Positions 1-8,609 of a DNA stretch of 64,000 nt are shown one piece after another; within the stretch, counting starts at the first letter, position 1, and every line of letters starts with the position of its first letter. Origin of the DNA: DASVHS01 sp038244815. Its GTDB lineage: Bacteria > Acidobacteriota > Thermoanaerobaculia > Gp7-AA8. The stretch spans positions 62,001 through 126,000 of the forward strand of contig JBBRTB010000002.1 in the NCBI GenBank assembly GCA_038244815.1. The letters run 5' to 3'. The translations under genes were made by a program, and so were the position numbers. The notes below the pieces were generated by a model. The model searched no databases. It saw nothing but the letters and a program-made list of their open reading frames with translations, and was not told the origin of the DNA.

Positions 1-2
1 AC

Positions 3-440
3 ACGGCCGGCGCAGTGTTCTACACCTACCTGCACCGGCTGCATCATTACGCCACGACGCGCAATGAACGGATCGGCGAGCTGCGCCGCGGACCTTTCGA
101 GGGAACACTACGGTCCGCGCAAAAGCCCGGTCTGATCACTCGGGTGAGGCGGAAGCTCTTCGGAGCACCGGCGCTGGCCAGGATCGACGATCCGCTGACG
201 GCCATGCAGTTTCGGGCCTTCGAATGGATCCTCCAGCATCAGGAGCGCATTGCCATCAAGCGCAAGGCCGTCCAGGCCAGACGCCGGCGCACCGACGCGG
301 AGATCTTCGAGAAGTTCCCGCTGCAGATCGTGGCCACGTACCCCGGTGACGACGCGCTCATGCGCGGAGCGCTCTTCGGCATCCTCCATCCGCAACTTCG
401 TTCGGAGGAGCGAAAACTGGGCGATATCATCCGCACGTGA
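3..440 (+). CDS. Glycosyltransferase (probable GT2), C-terminal part only
   Basis: The reading frame is open to the left edge of the window, so the 5' part is missing. What remains is about 145 residues: an Arg-rich helical tail with a YLHRLHHY stretch near the beginning and an alternation of basic helices and a short hydrophobic end. This looks like the region downstream of the catalytic fold of family 2 sugar transferases that act on envelope glycans. The catalytic domain is outside the window, so the family call rests on this tail and on the neighbours. The stop overlaps the GTG start of the following acyltransferase by four bases (GTGA), so the two are translationally coupled. Confidence 0.45.
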   Translation, partial: TAGAVFYTYLHRLHHYATTRNERIGELRRGPFEGTLRSAQKPGLITRVRRKLFGAPALARIDDPLTAMQFRAFEWILQHQERIAIKRKAVQARRRRTDAEIFEKFPLQIVATYPGDDALMRGALFGILHPQLRSEERKLGDIIRT

Positions 441-1342
441 TCGGCTGGCTGCGGCGGTTCGTGGTGCAAGGCGTGTTCTGGCGGCAGGGGCTGCGCTTCG
501 GCGTGCTCTACATCCCGCTCTGGATCGAGCCGCTGATCATCGCCTCCTGGGCGTTGTTCTTTCTCCTCTGGGGTCCGGGGCGGCGCGGAGTGATGCACAA
601 CCTGCGGCTCATCAAGCCCGGATCGTGGGCAGTGACCAACTTCTTCCGCACCTACCGCGTGTTCTGGAACTTCGCCTGGTCGATCACCGACACGGCGCGG
701 TTCCGGGAGACACGCACCATGCCGGATTGGGAGTTCGCCGGTCTCGAGCACCTTCAGGCGCTCATGGAGCATGAGGGCGGAGCGGTCATCCTCACCGCAC
801 ACATGGGAAGCTACGACATCGGCGCGGCCGTCTTTTCGGAAACGTCGCACCGCCAGATCGTGATGGTGCGTGCTCCCGAGACCGACCCGCGGACGCGCGC
901 CTTCGAGGAGTCGCAGCAGGAGCGTGCACGCGACGACGGTCTGCGCATCGACTTCAACACCAGGGCCAGCGAGCTGGCACTGGAGCTCCTGCACTCACTG
1001 CAGCAGGGGAACCTCGTGGCCATCCAGGGCGATCGGGTCACGCCAGGCATCACCTCGATTCCGTCGATGCTCTTCGAGAAGCCGGCCATGATGCCGGCCG
1101 GACCGTTCGCCCTGGCCATGGCCGCGCGCGTGCCGGTTTTTCCCCTCTTCATCGTCCGCGCCGGACGACGGCGCTACCGCCTCGTCACCTGCGCGCCGAT
1201 TCATGTCGTTCGCCGCAGCCGTCACCGTGACGACGATCTCAACGCCGCCGTGACGCAGTGGTCGAAGGAGCTCGAGGACGTGATCCGCCGCGGCTGGTAT
1301 CAGTGGTTCGCATTCGAGCCGTATTCGGAGAGCCCGGCGTGA
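437..1342 (+). CDS. LpxL/HtrB-like lysophospholipid acyltransferase
   Basis: A 301-residue protein of the lipid A biosynthesis acyltransferase family, which transfers acyl chains from acyl-ACP to a lipid acceptor at the inner membrane. A hydrophobic N-terminal anchor (about residues 20-47) is followed by the catalytic HX4D motif, seen as HMGSYD at residues 122-127, and by a downstream QGDRVTPG segment that fits the second conserved block of the family. Length is typical. The start is GTG overlapping the previous stop. The next gene starts at a GTG overlapping this stop, so the gene sits inside a tight glycan/lipid operon. The acceptor cannot be told from sequence. Confidence 0.85.
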   Translation: MIGWLRRFVVQGVFWRQGLRFGVLYIPLWIEPLIIASWALFFLLWGPGRRGVMHNLRLIKPGSWAVTNFFRTYRVFWNFAWSITDTARFRETRTMPDWEFAGLEHLQALMEHEGGAVILTAHMGSYDIGAAVFSETSHRQIVMVRAPETDPRTRAFEESQQERARDDGLRIDFNTRASELALELLHSLQQGNLVAIQGDRVTPGITSIPSMLFEKPAMMPAGPFALAMAARVPVFPLFIVRAGRRRYRLVTCAPIHVVRRSRHRDDDLNAAVTQWSKELEDVIRRGWYQWFAFEPYSESPA

Positions 1343-1896
1343 GAGTGGTCCGCGATCGCGCCGAGGCACGCTGGCTTCCTTCGCGATTCGATTTCGCGCT
1401 GTTCAGGCTGTTCGCCTACATCCGCCTGCGCCGGACCAGGCCTGAGCCGCGGCCAGGGATCGCATTGGCGGTGGAGCGGCATCAGAGCGCCCTGGAGAAC
1501 TTCCTGGTGCCGGTCGTGGGCCTGATCGTTCTGGCCGCCTTCATCGCCACACTGATCGACGAGTCGCTCCCGCTGGGAACCGCCTGTGCGCTGGCCCTGC
1601 CGGCGGCGGCGATGCTCATGAACGTGCAGGTGCTCGTCGTGGGCGTGTTGCTGATTCCGATCGTGAGCAGGCTCCCGCGACGGCAGGCCGAAACCGGCCA
1701 GGCGGTGAACTCGTTCATCATGCTCGTGGTCGTGATCGGCGCGGCCACGCTCCTCAGCGTGGACCCTTCGCCTCTGCGTCGTATCGGAACCGCATTCCTT
1801 CTGCTGGCCGGGGCGAACGCCGTCGCCTTCGTCTGCCTGCTGCTGCTGCAACGTTCGATCGCCGAGGCGGAAGCCCGATACGGGGTCGAGCCATGA
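1339..1896 (+). CDS. Polytopic membrane protein of unknown function
   Basis: A 185-residue hydrophobic protein. I place the start at the GTG at 1339, which overlaps the preceding stop by four bases; a longer frame exists but would run through the acyltransferase gene. After a basic N-terminus (about residues 1-45) there are four to five predicted membrane segments rich in Leu, Val and Ala. No catalytic motif or known family was recognised. Its stop overlaps the ATG of the polysaccharide deacetylase (ATGA). Position between an acyltransferase and a deacetylase suggests a part in envelope lipid or glycan handling, but this is inference from context. Confidence 0.65.
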   Translation: MRVVRDRAEARWLPSRFDFALFRLFAYIRLRRTRPEPRPGIALAVERHQSALENFLVPVVGLIVLAAFIATLIDESLPLGTACALALPAAAMLMNVQVLVVGVLLIPIVSRLPRRQAETGQAVNSFIMLVVVIGAATLLSVDPSPLRRIGTAFLLLAGANAVAFVCLLLLQRSIAEAEARYGVEP

Positions 1897-2648
1897 GGCG
1901 GTTCATCATCGTTGCTCTGATCGGCGCGCCCCTTCTGTCGATCGTTCTATTGCAGTGGTCGGTTGTCGCCGCGCTCGGCGTGCTCGCCCTTTCCCACGCG
2001 CTGGTCCTCTATCCGACGCTGCGACCGAACGTGCAGTGGCTCGGTCCGGTGATGACGCGATTCGATCCCGCCGGCAACGAGGTGTGGCTGACGGTCGATG
2101 ACGGCCCGACCGGCGACACGCCGGCGGTCCTCGACCTCTTCGACGCTCGCGGGGTGAAGGCGACGTTCTTCGTCAAGGGCTCGCTCGCCGGGGAGCGTCC
2201 GGACCTCGTCATGGACATGCTGCGGCGCGGCCACACCGTTGGGAATCATTCCTACTCGCATCCGAGCGGCACGTTCTGGTGCCTGCCTCCGTCGAAAATC
2301 GAGGAGCAGATCGAGCGATGCAACGAGACGCTCGCCAGAATCACCGGCGCGGCGCCGGCACTGTTCCGCGCTCCCGTCGGCATGAAGAACCCGGCGGTGC
2401 ATCCGGCGTTGCGCAGGTTGGGGATGACATTGGTCGGCTGGAGCGCACGCGCATTCGACACCAGGACGAGCGACCCTGAGATCGTGCTGAAGCGGATCAT
2501 GCCGGAGATCGAGCCCGGAGCGATCGTCCTGCTTCACCAGGGCCGGGCAGACTCGGTGGAGATGCTAGGCCGCGTCATCGACGAAGTGCAGCGAGCCGGT
2601 TATCGCTTCGTCATTCCGTCGCCGGAACGCCTGAAGACGAACAGATAG
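1893..2648 (+). CDS. Polysaccharide deacetylase (NodB-type, CE4)
   Basis: A 251-residue enzyme with two N-terminal hydrophobic segments (about residues 1-42) and then a NodB homology domain, which removes N- or O-acetyl groups from polysaccharides with a divalent metal. Visible CE4 motifs are motif 1 TVDDGP (Asp69-Asp70) and motif 2 HSYSH (His119 and His123, metal ligands); a later FRAPVG block and a C-terminal LLHQ give motifs 3 and 5. The membrane anchor places the domain outside the cytoplasm. The gene is coupled to the upstream membrane protein by an ATGA overlap. Its last 49 bases overlap the 3' end of the opposite-strand methyltransferase. Confidence 0.85.
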   Translation: MRRFIIVALIGAPLLSIVLLQWSVVAALGVLALSHALVLYPTLRPNVQWLGPVMTRFDPAGNEVWLTVDDGPTGDTPAVLDLFDARGVKATFFVKGSLAGERPDLVMDMLRRGHTVGNHSYSHPSGTFWCLPPSKIEEQIERCNETLARITGAAPALFRAPVGMKNPAVHPALRRLGMTLVGWSARAFDTRTSDPEIVLKRIMPEIEPGAIVLLHQGRADSVEMLGRVIDEVQRAGYRFVIPSPERLKTNR

Positions 2649-3256
2649 TTGTTGAAGGGCGTGCGGCCCCAGAGCGGAACGATCTCCGCGGCGAAACCGG
2701 CAAACGGCCAGACGATCCGTTCGCGCGTCGGAAAGTTCAGCCGCTCGGCGCGCAGCCAGCGAATGGCACGGGAGAATCCCTCCTGCGCCGCGGTGAGGCG
2801 ATAGCGCAGGCTGCCATCGCGAATGGCATCGCGGACGAGCACGAGTCCGCCCGGCGGCACCGCCGCGGCGGCGTTCTGAAGGATGCGCTCCTGCTCGGGA
2901 TCAGAGAAGTAGTGCAGCACGTCGATCAGGATGACGTTACTGCCGCGGGGCATCGGCTCTCGCGCGTCGGCCCGCTCGAAATGCAACGCCTCGTAGCGGC
3001 TCGCCGCCGCGTTGGCCTGCGCTACCTTGCGCTCGTCGTGATCGATCCCCGTGATGGGATTCGCAAACCCGCTCTCGCGCAGAAAGAACTCCAGCAGACC
3101 GACACCGCAACCGACATCGAACAGGGGCGCCGCCGTGCCGCGCAGACGTTCCAGGACGGCCTGATAGACAGGATCGCCGCGCAGTTTGCCCCGCGCGTAC
3201 CCGCGCAGGAGGCGCGACGAAAACAGGCCGGCCACCCGAACCGCCACCTCGGTCAC
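2600..3256 (-). CDS. Class I SAM-dependent methyltransferase
   Basis: A 218-residue protein. A glycine-rich SAM-binding motif I (FDVGCGVGLLEFF) lies near residues 46-58, followed by the acidic end of beta-2 in GIDHDERK and a post-motif LIDVLHYF. These define a Rossmann-fold class I methyltransferase; the substrate is unknown. The start is GTG overlapping the response regulator stop (GTGA), so it is the last gene of the minus-strand glycan operon that begins at 8.5 kb. Its 3' end overlaps the convergent deacetylase gene by 49 bases, with coding sequence on both strands. Confidence 0.8.
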   Translation of the reverse strand: MTEVAVRVAGLFSSRLLRGYARGKLRGDPVYQAVLERLRGTAAPLFDVGCGVGLLEFFLRESGFANPITGIDHDERKVAQANAAASRYEALHFERADAREPMPRGSNVILIDVLHYFSDPEQERILQNAAAAVPPGGLVLVRDAIRDGSLRYRLTAAQEGFSRAIRWLRAERLNFPTRERIVWPFAGFAAEIVPLWGRTPFNNYLFVFRRSGDGMTKR

Positions 3257-3666
3257 GAGAGATGCTCGATGAGATCGATGAGCTCCGGGAGGTTAAATGG
3301 CTTGGGCAGGATGGCCGCCACGCCCATCCGCAGAACGGCCTGCGGGTCGACGTGAAGGTGCGCCGACAGAACGATGATCTTTACCTTGCCGAGTTGACCC
3401 GTTTCCTGCAGCCGCTGCAGGAAGTCCCAGCCGTTGACTTCGGGCATGGCCAGATCGAGCAGCACGATCTCGGGATTGTGAATCGTCAGCGCGCGCTGGC
3501 CCTCGGCGCCATCACCCGCCAGCAGAACCTGAAAGCCGTGCTGTCGAAGAGCCGCGGCGAGCATGCCCCGGAGCGGGAGATCGTCGTCGATGACAAGCAC
3601 GCGCTTGCGGTCGACGTCCGCGGTCCGCTTCCTCGGACCGCTCCTTTGCGGCTGGGCCTCGGTCAT
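3253..3666 (-). CDS. Single-domain response regulator (CheY-like receiver)
   Basis: A 137-residue protein made of a receiver domain only. The acidic pocket is VLVIDDD (Asp27-Asp29), the phospho-acceptor is Asp71 in LLDLAMP, and the conserved Lys is Lys122 in LPKPF. With no output domain it must act through protein contacts. The start is uncertain: I chose the ATG at 3666 just before the receiver fold, but an ATG at 3741 (25 more residues) would overlap the GNAT gene and allow coupling; neither has a strong Shine-Dalgarno sequence. No histidine kinase is nearby. It lies among glycan genes, suggesting, without proof, control of surface polysaccharide. Confidence 0.8.
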   Translation of the reverse strand: MTEAQPQRSGPRKRTADVDRKRVLVIDDDLPLRGMLAAALRQHGFQVLLAGDGAEGQRALTIHNPEIVLLDLAMPEVNGWDFLQRLQETGQLGKVKIIVLSAHLHVDPQAVLRMGVAAILPKPFNLPELIDLIEHLS

Positions 3667-3724
3667 GGCGAAGATCATTTTCGCACTGCTCAGGGCGTCA
3701 ATGCAGAAGGCGAACCAGCGGCGA

Positions 3725-4729
3725 TCAGAAGAGATCTCCATCACTCATCGTGTAGTACAGCGAACGGGCCATGCGCCCAGGCGCCTCAGCGTCTTCGAAC
3801 GGGACGCACATCACTCCGAGATCCTGTGGCTCCGGCCGTAACTCCAGCCGCAGCGTCGTTAACAGCGCCTCCAGCCAGCTCGGTCGAGCCGGGCACCACA
3901 TCTCGACCGACTCCACGGCGTAGAGCGCCGAGAGGTGCCGCAGCGCCGCCTCGAACACGTCGGCGTGATCGGGATCGAGAAGCAGATCGCCGATGGTCAT
4001 ACGGCTCTCCCGGATGCGCAGGACCATCCATCCGGCCAGTGTTCCCCATTTGCGCATGGCCACGACCACGTACCGCACGTCGGGCCGGGCCAGGTAGCGC
4101 CACCGCACGTAGCGAGCGTCGCGCTCCACGAGAAACCCGTAGTGAGGGGCCAGGCGCGCAAACAGCTCATCCCACTTCGGCGAGACTTCGTTCACCAGCT
4201 CGAGCGTGATCCCGCGCGCGTAGCGCTCCAGCCGGCCCAGCCCCGGCATCGGGTGGACGCGGAGATCGCGCAGCCGGTAGGCCACCTTCTCCACGCGGGT
4301 GCTGCGCAGGAAGCGCAGCGAGAACTTCTGGATGTTGGCAACGTTGAAGCCGTAGTTGAACGCCACCCGCCCATCGCAGAAGTTCTCGTAGAAGTGCAGA
4401 GCCGTGCGTCCGAGAATGCTGGTGGCACCCCGGCCGATGTGGCGGATGCCGGGGTCGGTCATGGTGTCGCCGATCTGGTTCGCCGGGACGGAAACACCGC
4501 CGGCGTAGAAGCGAACCGGATAGCCCGCGTAGTGCGCCACGAGCGAGCCCGCCGCATCGAACGCTACGCTGATCCGCTCCGCGCCACAGGGGTCGTCGCG
4601 GTATTTCCAGCGCCAGTGCTCGATCGAGCGCGGCGCGTGGAACGAACGTGCGAACAGGTCGAGGATCGCCGCTTCGTCACCGGGCGCATAGCGACGGATG
4701 GTGAATCTCGAGTCGCCGTCAGCGTGCAT
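3725..4729 (-). CDS. GNAT-family N-acetyltransferase
   Basis: A 334-residue protein. The N-terminal half (about residues 8-150) shows a GNAT pattern: IRRYAPGDEAAILDLF, then a W-R-W-KYRDDP block, then AHYAGYPVRF with a nucleotide-facing strand. A second GNAT-like half follows (about 200-330). Proteins of this double-GNAT architecture transfer acyl groups from CoA, often to amino sugars in polysaccharide clusters. The start overlaps the stop of the upstream GT2-methyltransferase by 11 bases, which supports cotranscription and coupling. The acceptor is not visible from sequence. Confidence 0.75.
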   Translation of the reverse strand: MHADGDSRFTIRRYAPGDEAAILDLFARSFHAPRSIEHWRWKYRDDPCGAERISVAFDAAGSLVAHYAGYPVRFYAGGVSVPANQIGDTMTDPGIRHIGRGATSILGRTALHFYENFCDGRVAFNYGFNVANIQKFSLRFLRSTRVEKVAYRLRDLRVHPMPGLGRLERYARGITLELVNEVSPKWDELFARLAPHYGFLVERDARYVRWRYLARPDVRYVVVAMRKWGTLAGWMVLRIRESRMTIGDLLLDPDHADVFEAALRHLSALYAVESVEMWCPARPSWLEALLTTLRLELRPEPQDLGVMCVPFEDAEAPGRMARSLYYTMSDGDLF

Positions 4730-6215
4730 GCGTCGGCTCGACCGCGCGGATCGGGCGCATGTTGATGGGTGCGCCGGCGCGCCGCCGGGCCACGATACGG
4801 ATCGAGCCGGAGCTGACCAGCAACGGGTCGGGAAGGAGGTGCAACGCCGCTCGCGCCACCGCCGCCAGAACGTTCGAGCGGTTACTCAGCCAGTGGCGCA
4901 GAAACTTGTGGTCGCGGTACTCGAAGTCCGGCCCGATGTGGGCGATCTCGAAGCCGGAGTGCTCGAGCAGCTCGATGAGCGCCGAGCGCGAGTAGAGGAT
5001 CAGGTGCGTGCGGAAATTCTGCGCCAGCCGCTTTCGCTCGGTAAACAGGTAGATGAGGCCTTCCGTGTCGAACGTCGACAACAACAGCACCCCGCCCGGT
5101 TTCATCAGATCCTTGATCCGGCCCAGGGCATCGTGCGGATCGACCATGTTCTCGAACACGTGGTAGATGGCGATGGCGTCGAACGCCGGACCGGTGTTCA
5201 CGAAATTCGCCAGCGTCGCGCAGTAGACATCGAGCCCCTTTGCCCGCGCCAGCCTCGACACGATCGGCGCGGAGTCGATGCCGACGTATTCGTATTCGCG
5301 CTCCGCGGCCTGGCCGAACGAGCCGTCGCGCACCCCGATCTCCAGAACGCGCGCGCGTGCGCTGAGATGCTTGCGCAGGATCGTAAGACGCCGGCTGCTC
5401 GTCCGTGCGCGTGCGCTCTCAGAATGCGATTCCTCCGGCGGCTCGTTTGCGGGCGGATGGGGCCGTAGAACACGCCGGACTGGATGGGTGTCCTCTTCTG
5501 CGAACTGGTTGAGATAACGACACTTACATCGACCGCAGGCTCGGATGACATTGCCCGGGATCTGGGCGAACGTCCACACTTCCGATGAGAAACAGACCGG
5601 ACATCGGCGCGCCGCGCGATAGCCCATGCGGCGATCGATCAGCCGGATTCTGAGCGATGCGAACAGGCCGTTCATCGTCGCGAAGGAAGGAGCAGGCCGC
5701 GTCGCCGGCTCGCACTCGACCGCCAGGCGCTCCAGCCGGAAGCCGTACTTGTTCACGAGATATGCGATCTCCAGATCGCACGACGGCCCTTCGAGCTTGG
5801 TCTCGGAGATCACCAGCTTCGCCGCCCTCGCCGTGAATGCCTTCAAACGCAGCGAGGGATCGGGCAAATCGTTCACGAGAAGCCAGCGCAGCAACGCCGG
5901 CGTGCCCGGTCCGGCTTCACGTGAGGTCGTCCCGAACACGACCTCCGTACTCCCCGATTCGATCATTGCCACCGCATCGCCGATCGCGCTCACCGGGTAC
6001 GGCAGGGAGGCGTCGACGATCACGATGACGCTGCCGGTCGCCTCGGCCACTCCCCTGCGGATCGATGCGCCGTAACTCGAGCCTGCCGCGCTGACGATCT
6101 CGAACGTGAAGCCCGTCGTCTCCAGATAGCGCTCGATCACCTCGCGCGCCGCAAGGGCCGACGACGGGGTGCCGGCCAGCGGCACCAGCACCGTCAAGCT
6201 GGTCGAGCCGGTCAT
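4719..6215 (-). CDS. Bifunctional glycosyltransferase 2 / methyltransferase with zinc ribbon
   Basis: A 498-residue fusion. Residues about 5-200 form a GT2-like fold with a VIVDASLPYP block in the position of the family's DXD loop. Residues 205-230 carry two Cys pairs (CPVC at 205-208 and CGRC at 227-230), a zinc-ribbon hook often found at the front of sugar methyltransferases. Residues about 275-460 are a class I methyltransferase (VLEIGVRDGSFG, then YHVFENMVDP). I chose the ATG at 6215, since the longer frame to 6368 reads through the upstream gene's 3' end and has no GT-like sequence. Probable role is to add and methylate a sugar of the exported glycan. Confidence 0.75.
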   Translation of the reverse strand: MTGSTSLTVLVPLAGTPSSALAAREVIERYLETTGFTFEIVSAAGSSYGASIRRGVAEATGSVIVIVDASLPYPVSAIGDAVAMIESGSTEVVFGTTSREAGPGTPALLRWLLVNDLPDPSLRLKAFTARAAKLVISETKLEGPSCDLEIAYLVNKYGFRLERLAVECEPATRPAPSFATMNGLFASLRIRLIDRRMGYRAARRCPVCFSSEVWTFAQIPGNVIRACGRCKCRYLNQFAEEDTHPVRRVLRPHPPANEPPEESHSESARARTSSRRLTILRKHLSARARVLEIGVRDGSFGQAAEREYEYVGIDSAPIVSRLARAKGLDVYCATLANFVNTGPAFDAIAIYHVFENMVDPHDALGRIKDLMKPGGVLLLSTFDTEGLIYLFTERKRLAQNFRTHLILYSRSALIELLEHSGFEIAHIGPDFEYRDHKFLRHWLSNRSNVLAAVARAALHLLPDPLLVSSGSIRIVARRRAGAPINMRPIRAVEPTHAR

Positions 6216-6274
6216 GCGGTCAATTCTAGCGTAGGCATCGTGAGCCACGCAGCGCCCGGCCGGAGAGCGGTCTC

Positions 6275-7315
6275 CTACGTACGTTTTCGCGCGTACGTGG
6301 CGACGATCCGGGCGCTGCGACGCTCGACCACCCGAAAGTACAGCACCGGCGACTGATAGGAAGCCCATACCTCGGCCGGAATCTCGACTGCTCCCGTCCG
6401 GGCGAAGTGACCGGCGGCCGTGTCGAACGAGCGCAACGGCGAGGCTTCGACGACGAAGTCGCCGACGGGAATGGGAACGATGTCACCGGCTACCGGGACA
6501 TCGGGGAAATGCCGGGGCCGCTCGATCCGCTTGAGGACCCTGGCCGGGAAACCGCCGTACCACTTCGCGAGGTACAGCATTTCCGATTCCGCATAAGCGC
6601 GCGCGGCACGGCCGCTGTCGGCGCCGGCGCTCTGGTTGTAAAGATGACGGCATCGCGCGTCCGGAGCGTAGACGATGCGCTTCTTCTGCCGGGCCAGGCG
6701 GCGCAGAAAATCGTTCTCCTCGAAATACAACGGGAATCGCTCGTCGAATCCGCCGGCGTCGTCGAAGTCCGCCGCTCGAATGGCCATGATCGCGCCGGAG
6801 ATGGCCCGGACGTCGACGCGGCGTGTCAGCGACCAGAATGCGATCCGCGCCAGCGTCCGGCGGCGGTCGCGGCGCCGCCACAACGCGTCGTTGCGTGACG
6901 CCAGCGCCTCACCGAGTTTTTCCGTGGCTGTATGCAGCTCGCTCGGGGGCAGCATCCAGTTGAAGGCGTCGTCCCAGTAGAGGGCGGGTCCCGCCGCGGC
7001 GACATTCGTCTCCCCGAGGGCCGCCGCAAGCTCGTCGATCGACGAAGGACCGAACGCCACGTCCGGATTGGAAACGATGATGATGTCGCCGTGACAATGA
7101 GGGCGTCCGGCATTCACGCCGCCCGCGTAGCCGAGATTTTTGTCGGGCGCGAGAAGGACGTCGGCGTGGCCGCGAAGACGCTCCGCTTCCCGCGGATCGA
7201 GGCTGTTGTCCACCACCACGACCTGGAGCGGCGACACCGTGGCCGCGCGCGCCGAACGGATGGCCTCGATGGCCAGTGCGGCGGAGCGATAGTTGACGAC
7301 GAGAAGCGAGATCAT
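6275..7315 (-). CDS. Glycosyltransferase family 2 (rhamnosyltransferase-like)
   Basis: A 346-residue cytoplasmic or membrane-associated sugar transferase. It opens with the GT2 strand ISLLVVNYRS, followed by VVVVDNSLD, the GYAGGVN loop of rhamnosyltransferase-like enzymes, the metal-binding SNPDV (DXD-equivalent) and a FDERFPLYFEENDF acceptor-side block. The ATG at 7315 overlaps the stop of the Wzt ATPase by four bases (ATGA); the longer frame to 7363 is inside that gene and was discarded. Context makes it a builder of the polysaccharide exported by the ABC transporter. Confidence 0.88.
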   Translation of the reverse strand: MISLLVVNYRSAALAIEAIRSARAATVSPLQVVVVDNSLDPREAERLRGHADVLLAPDKNLGYAGGVNAGRPHCHGDIIIVSNPDVAFGPSSIDELAAALGETNVAAAGPALYWDDAFNWMLPPSELHTATEKLGEALASRNDALWRRRDRRRTLARIAFWSLTRRVDVRAISGAIMAIRAADFDDAGGFDERFPLYFEENDFLRRLARQKKRIVYAPDARCRHLYNQSAGADSGRAARAYAESEMLYLAKWYGGFPARVLKRIERPRHFPDVPVAGDIVPIPVGDFVVEASPLRSFDTAAGHFARTGAVEIPAEVWASYQSPVLYFRVVERRSARIVATYARKRT

Positions 7316-8544
7316 CGCGCGGCGCGAACGGCCGCGGCCACGCCGGCCGGAACCTGTTCCCACCGATGGCGAACGGCGATGAGCCCGACTTCCCAGCGGT
7401 CGCCGGCGATCGAGAACGCGGGACGGAGATCGTGGCGATCGAACACCGTCAGGGCATGCTCATCACCCACGTACGCGATGACCGAGTAATCACCTCGCAG
7501 AAGCGGCAGGTCGATCAGATTCAGCGTCACGTCGTATGTGGTGGCGCCGGTAAGCGGCGGAACGCCGTCGCCGTGCGTGCCCGCGGCGAAGCACTGCAGG
7601 TCGTCCGCGGCGCGATTCACCCCCACCAGCACGTGTACCGGCTGGTTAGGATCCTCGGACTCGACGCGGATGCGTACATGGACATCGTCGCCGCGCGCGA
7701 ACGTGCTGCACTCGGCGCCGCCGGCATCGCCGACGGTGATGGACGTGATCCTGACGGGCGACGGCGGCCGCTCTTCCGGGACCTCGGCCGTCGCGGGCAG
7801 CAACCGGTCGCGCTCCAGGAGGAAGGTCTCGTATTCATGCACCACGTCGGCGGACGGTCCGTAGCGCATGGCCCTGCCGTGATCGAGCCACAGGGTCCGG
7901 CGGCAGATGGCGTTGATGTAGTAGAGAGCGTGCGAACAGAAGAAGATCGTTTTGCCGCGCTCCTGAAACTCGCGGATCTTGTCGATGCACTTCTTCTGAA
8001 AGTGCCCGTCTCCGACCGCGAGCGCCTCGTCGATGATGAGAAGATCGGGATCGACGTTGACGGCTACCGAGAACGCCAGCCGCATGTACATGCCTGACGA
8101 ATACGTCTTCACCGGCCGGTCGATGAAGCTGCCCAGCTCGGAAAATTCCAGGATGGAGGGCAGCCTGCGCCGCACCTCGTCGGCAGTGAGTCCGAGGATC
8201 GCCGCGTTCAGGGCGGCGTTGTCGCGGCCGGTGAACTCGGGATGAAAACCGGTGCCCAGCTCCAGAATTGAGGCGATCGTTCCGCGGGTCTCGATGCTGC
8301 CGGTGCTCGGCCGGGTCACCCCGCAGAGCAGCTTGAGGAGTGTGCTCTTGCCCGCCCCGTTCTGCCCGATGACCCCGACCGTCTCCCCCTGCTCCACCTC
8401 GAACGAAATGTCTTCCAGGGCCGGAAACGTGGTGTGGCGGGGGCGGCGGGTGAACATCTCGATGAGCCGGTCCGCCGGACGCTTGTAGACGTCATAGCGC
8501 TTCGACACGCTCACAGCGCGCACCGCTGCTTCCATCGCCGACAT
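7312..8544 (-). CDS. ABC transporter ATP-binding protein, Wzt-type with C-terminal cargo domain
   Basis: A 410-residue protein. The ATPase domain (about residues 1-250) has Walker A GQNGAGKST (60-68), the signature YSSGMYMRLAF, Walker B LLIIDEALAVGD and a switch FFCSHALYY. Residues about 265-400 form the extra beta-sandwich domain that in Wzt proteins recognises the glycan cargo. Together these define the polysaccharide/O-antigen exporter subfamily. Start chosen at the ATG 8544; ATG 8535 is an alternative. The matching permease is not adjacent but lies at 17.0-17.8 kb, across three secreted-protein genes. The stop overlaps the next glycosyltransferase start. Confidence 0.88.
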   Translation of the reverse strand: MSAMEAAVRAVSVSKRYDVYKRPADRLIEMFTRRPRHTTFPALEDISFEVEQGETVGVIGQNGAGKSTLLKLLCGVTRPSTGSIETRGTIASILELGTGFHPEFTGRDNAALNAAILGLTADEVRRRLPSILEFSELGSFIDRPVKTYSSGMYMRLAFSVAVNVDPDLLIIDEALAVGDGHFQKKCIDKIREFQERGKTIFFCSHALYYINAICRRTLWLDHGRAMRYGPSADVVHEYETFLLERDRLLPATAEVPEERPPSPVRITSITVGDAGGAECSTFARGDDVHVRIRVESEDPNQPVHVLVGVNRAADDLQCFAAGTHGDGVPPLTGATTYDVTLNLIDLPLLRGDYSVIAYVGDEHALTVFDRHDLRPAFSIAGDRWEVGLIAVRHRWEQVPAGVAAAVRAAR

Positions 8545-8558
8545 TGTAGGTTCAAAAC

Positions 8559-8588
8559 GAATGTGGCGGGCCGAAGCCCGCCACATTC
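8559..8588 (-). terminator. Strong hairpin after the PKD-protein gene
   Basis: A perfect 13-bp inverted repeat (left arm GAATGTGGCGGGC at 8559-8571, loop CGAA, right arm to 8588) lies 21 bases past the stop of the PKD-protein gene. On the minus strand it is followed by GTTTTGAACC, a weak U-tract, so it may act as a factor-independent terminator. The same sequence lies just upstream of the Wzt start. It could instead be a dispersed palindromic repeat. Confidence 0.55.
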
Positions 8589-8609
8589 ACGATTTGATGC
8601 GATCGGAAA

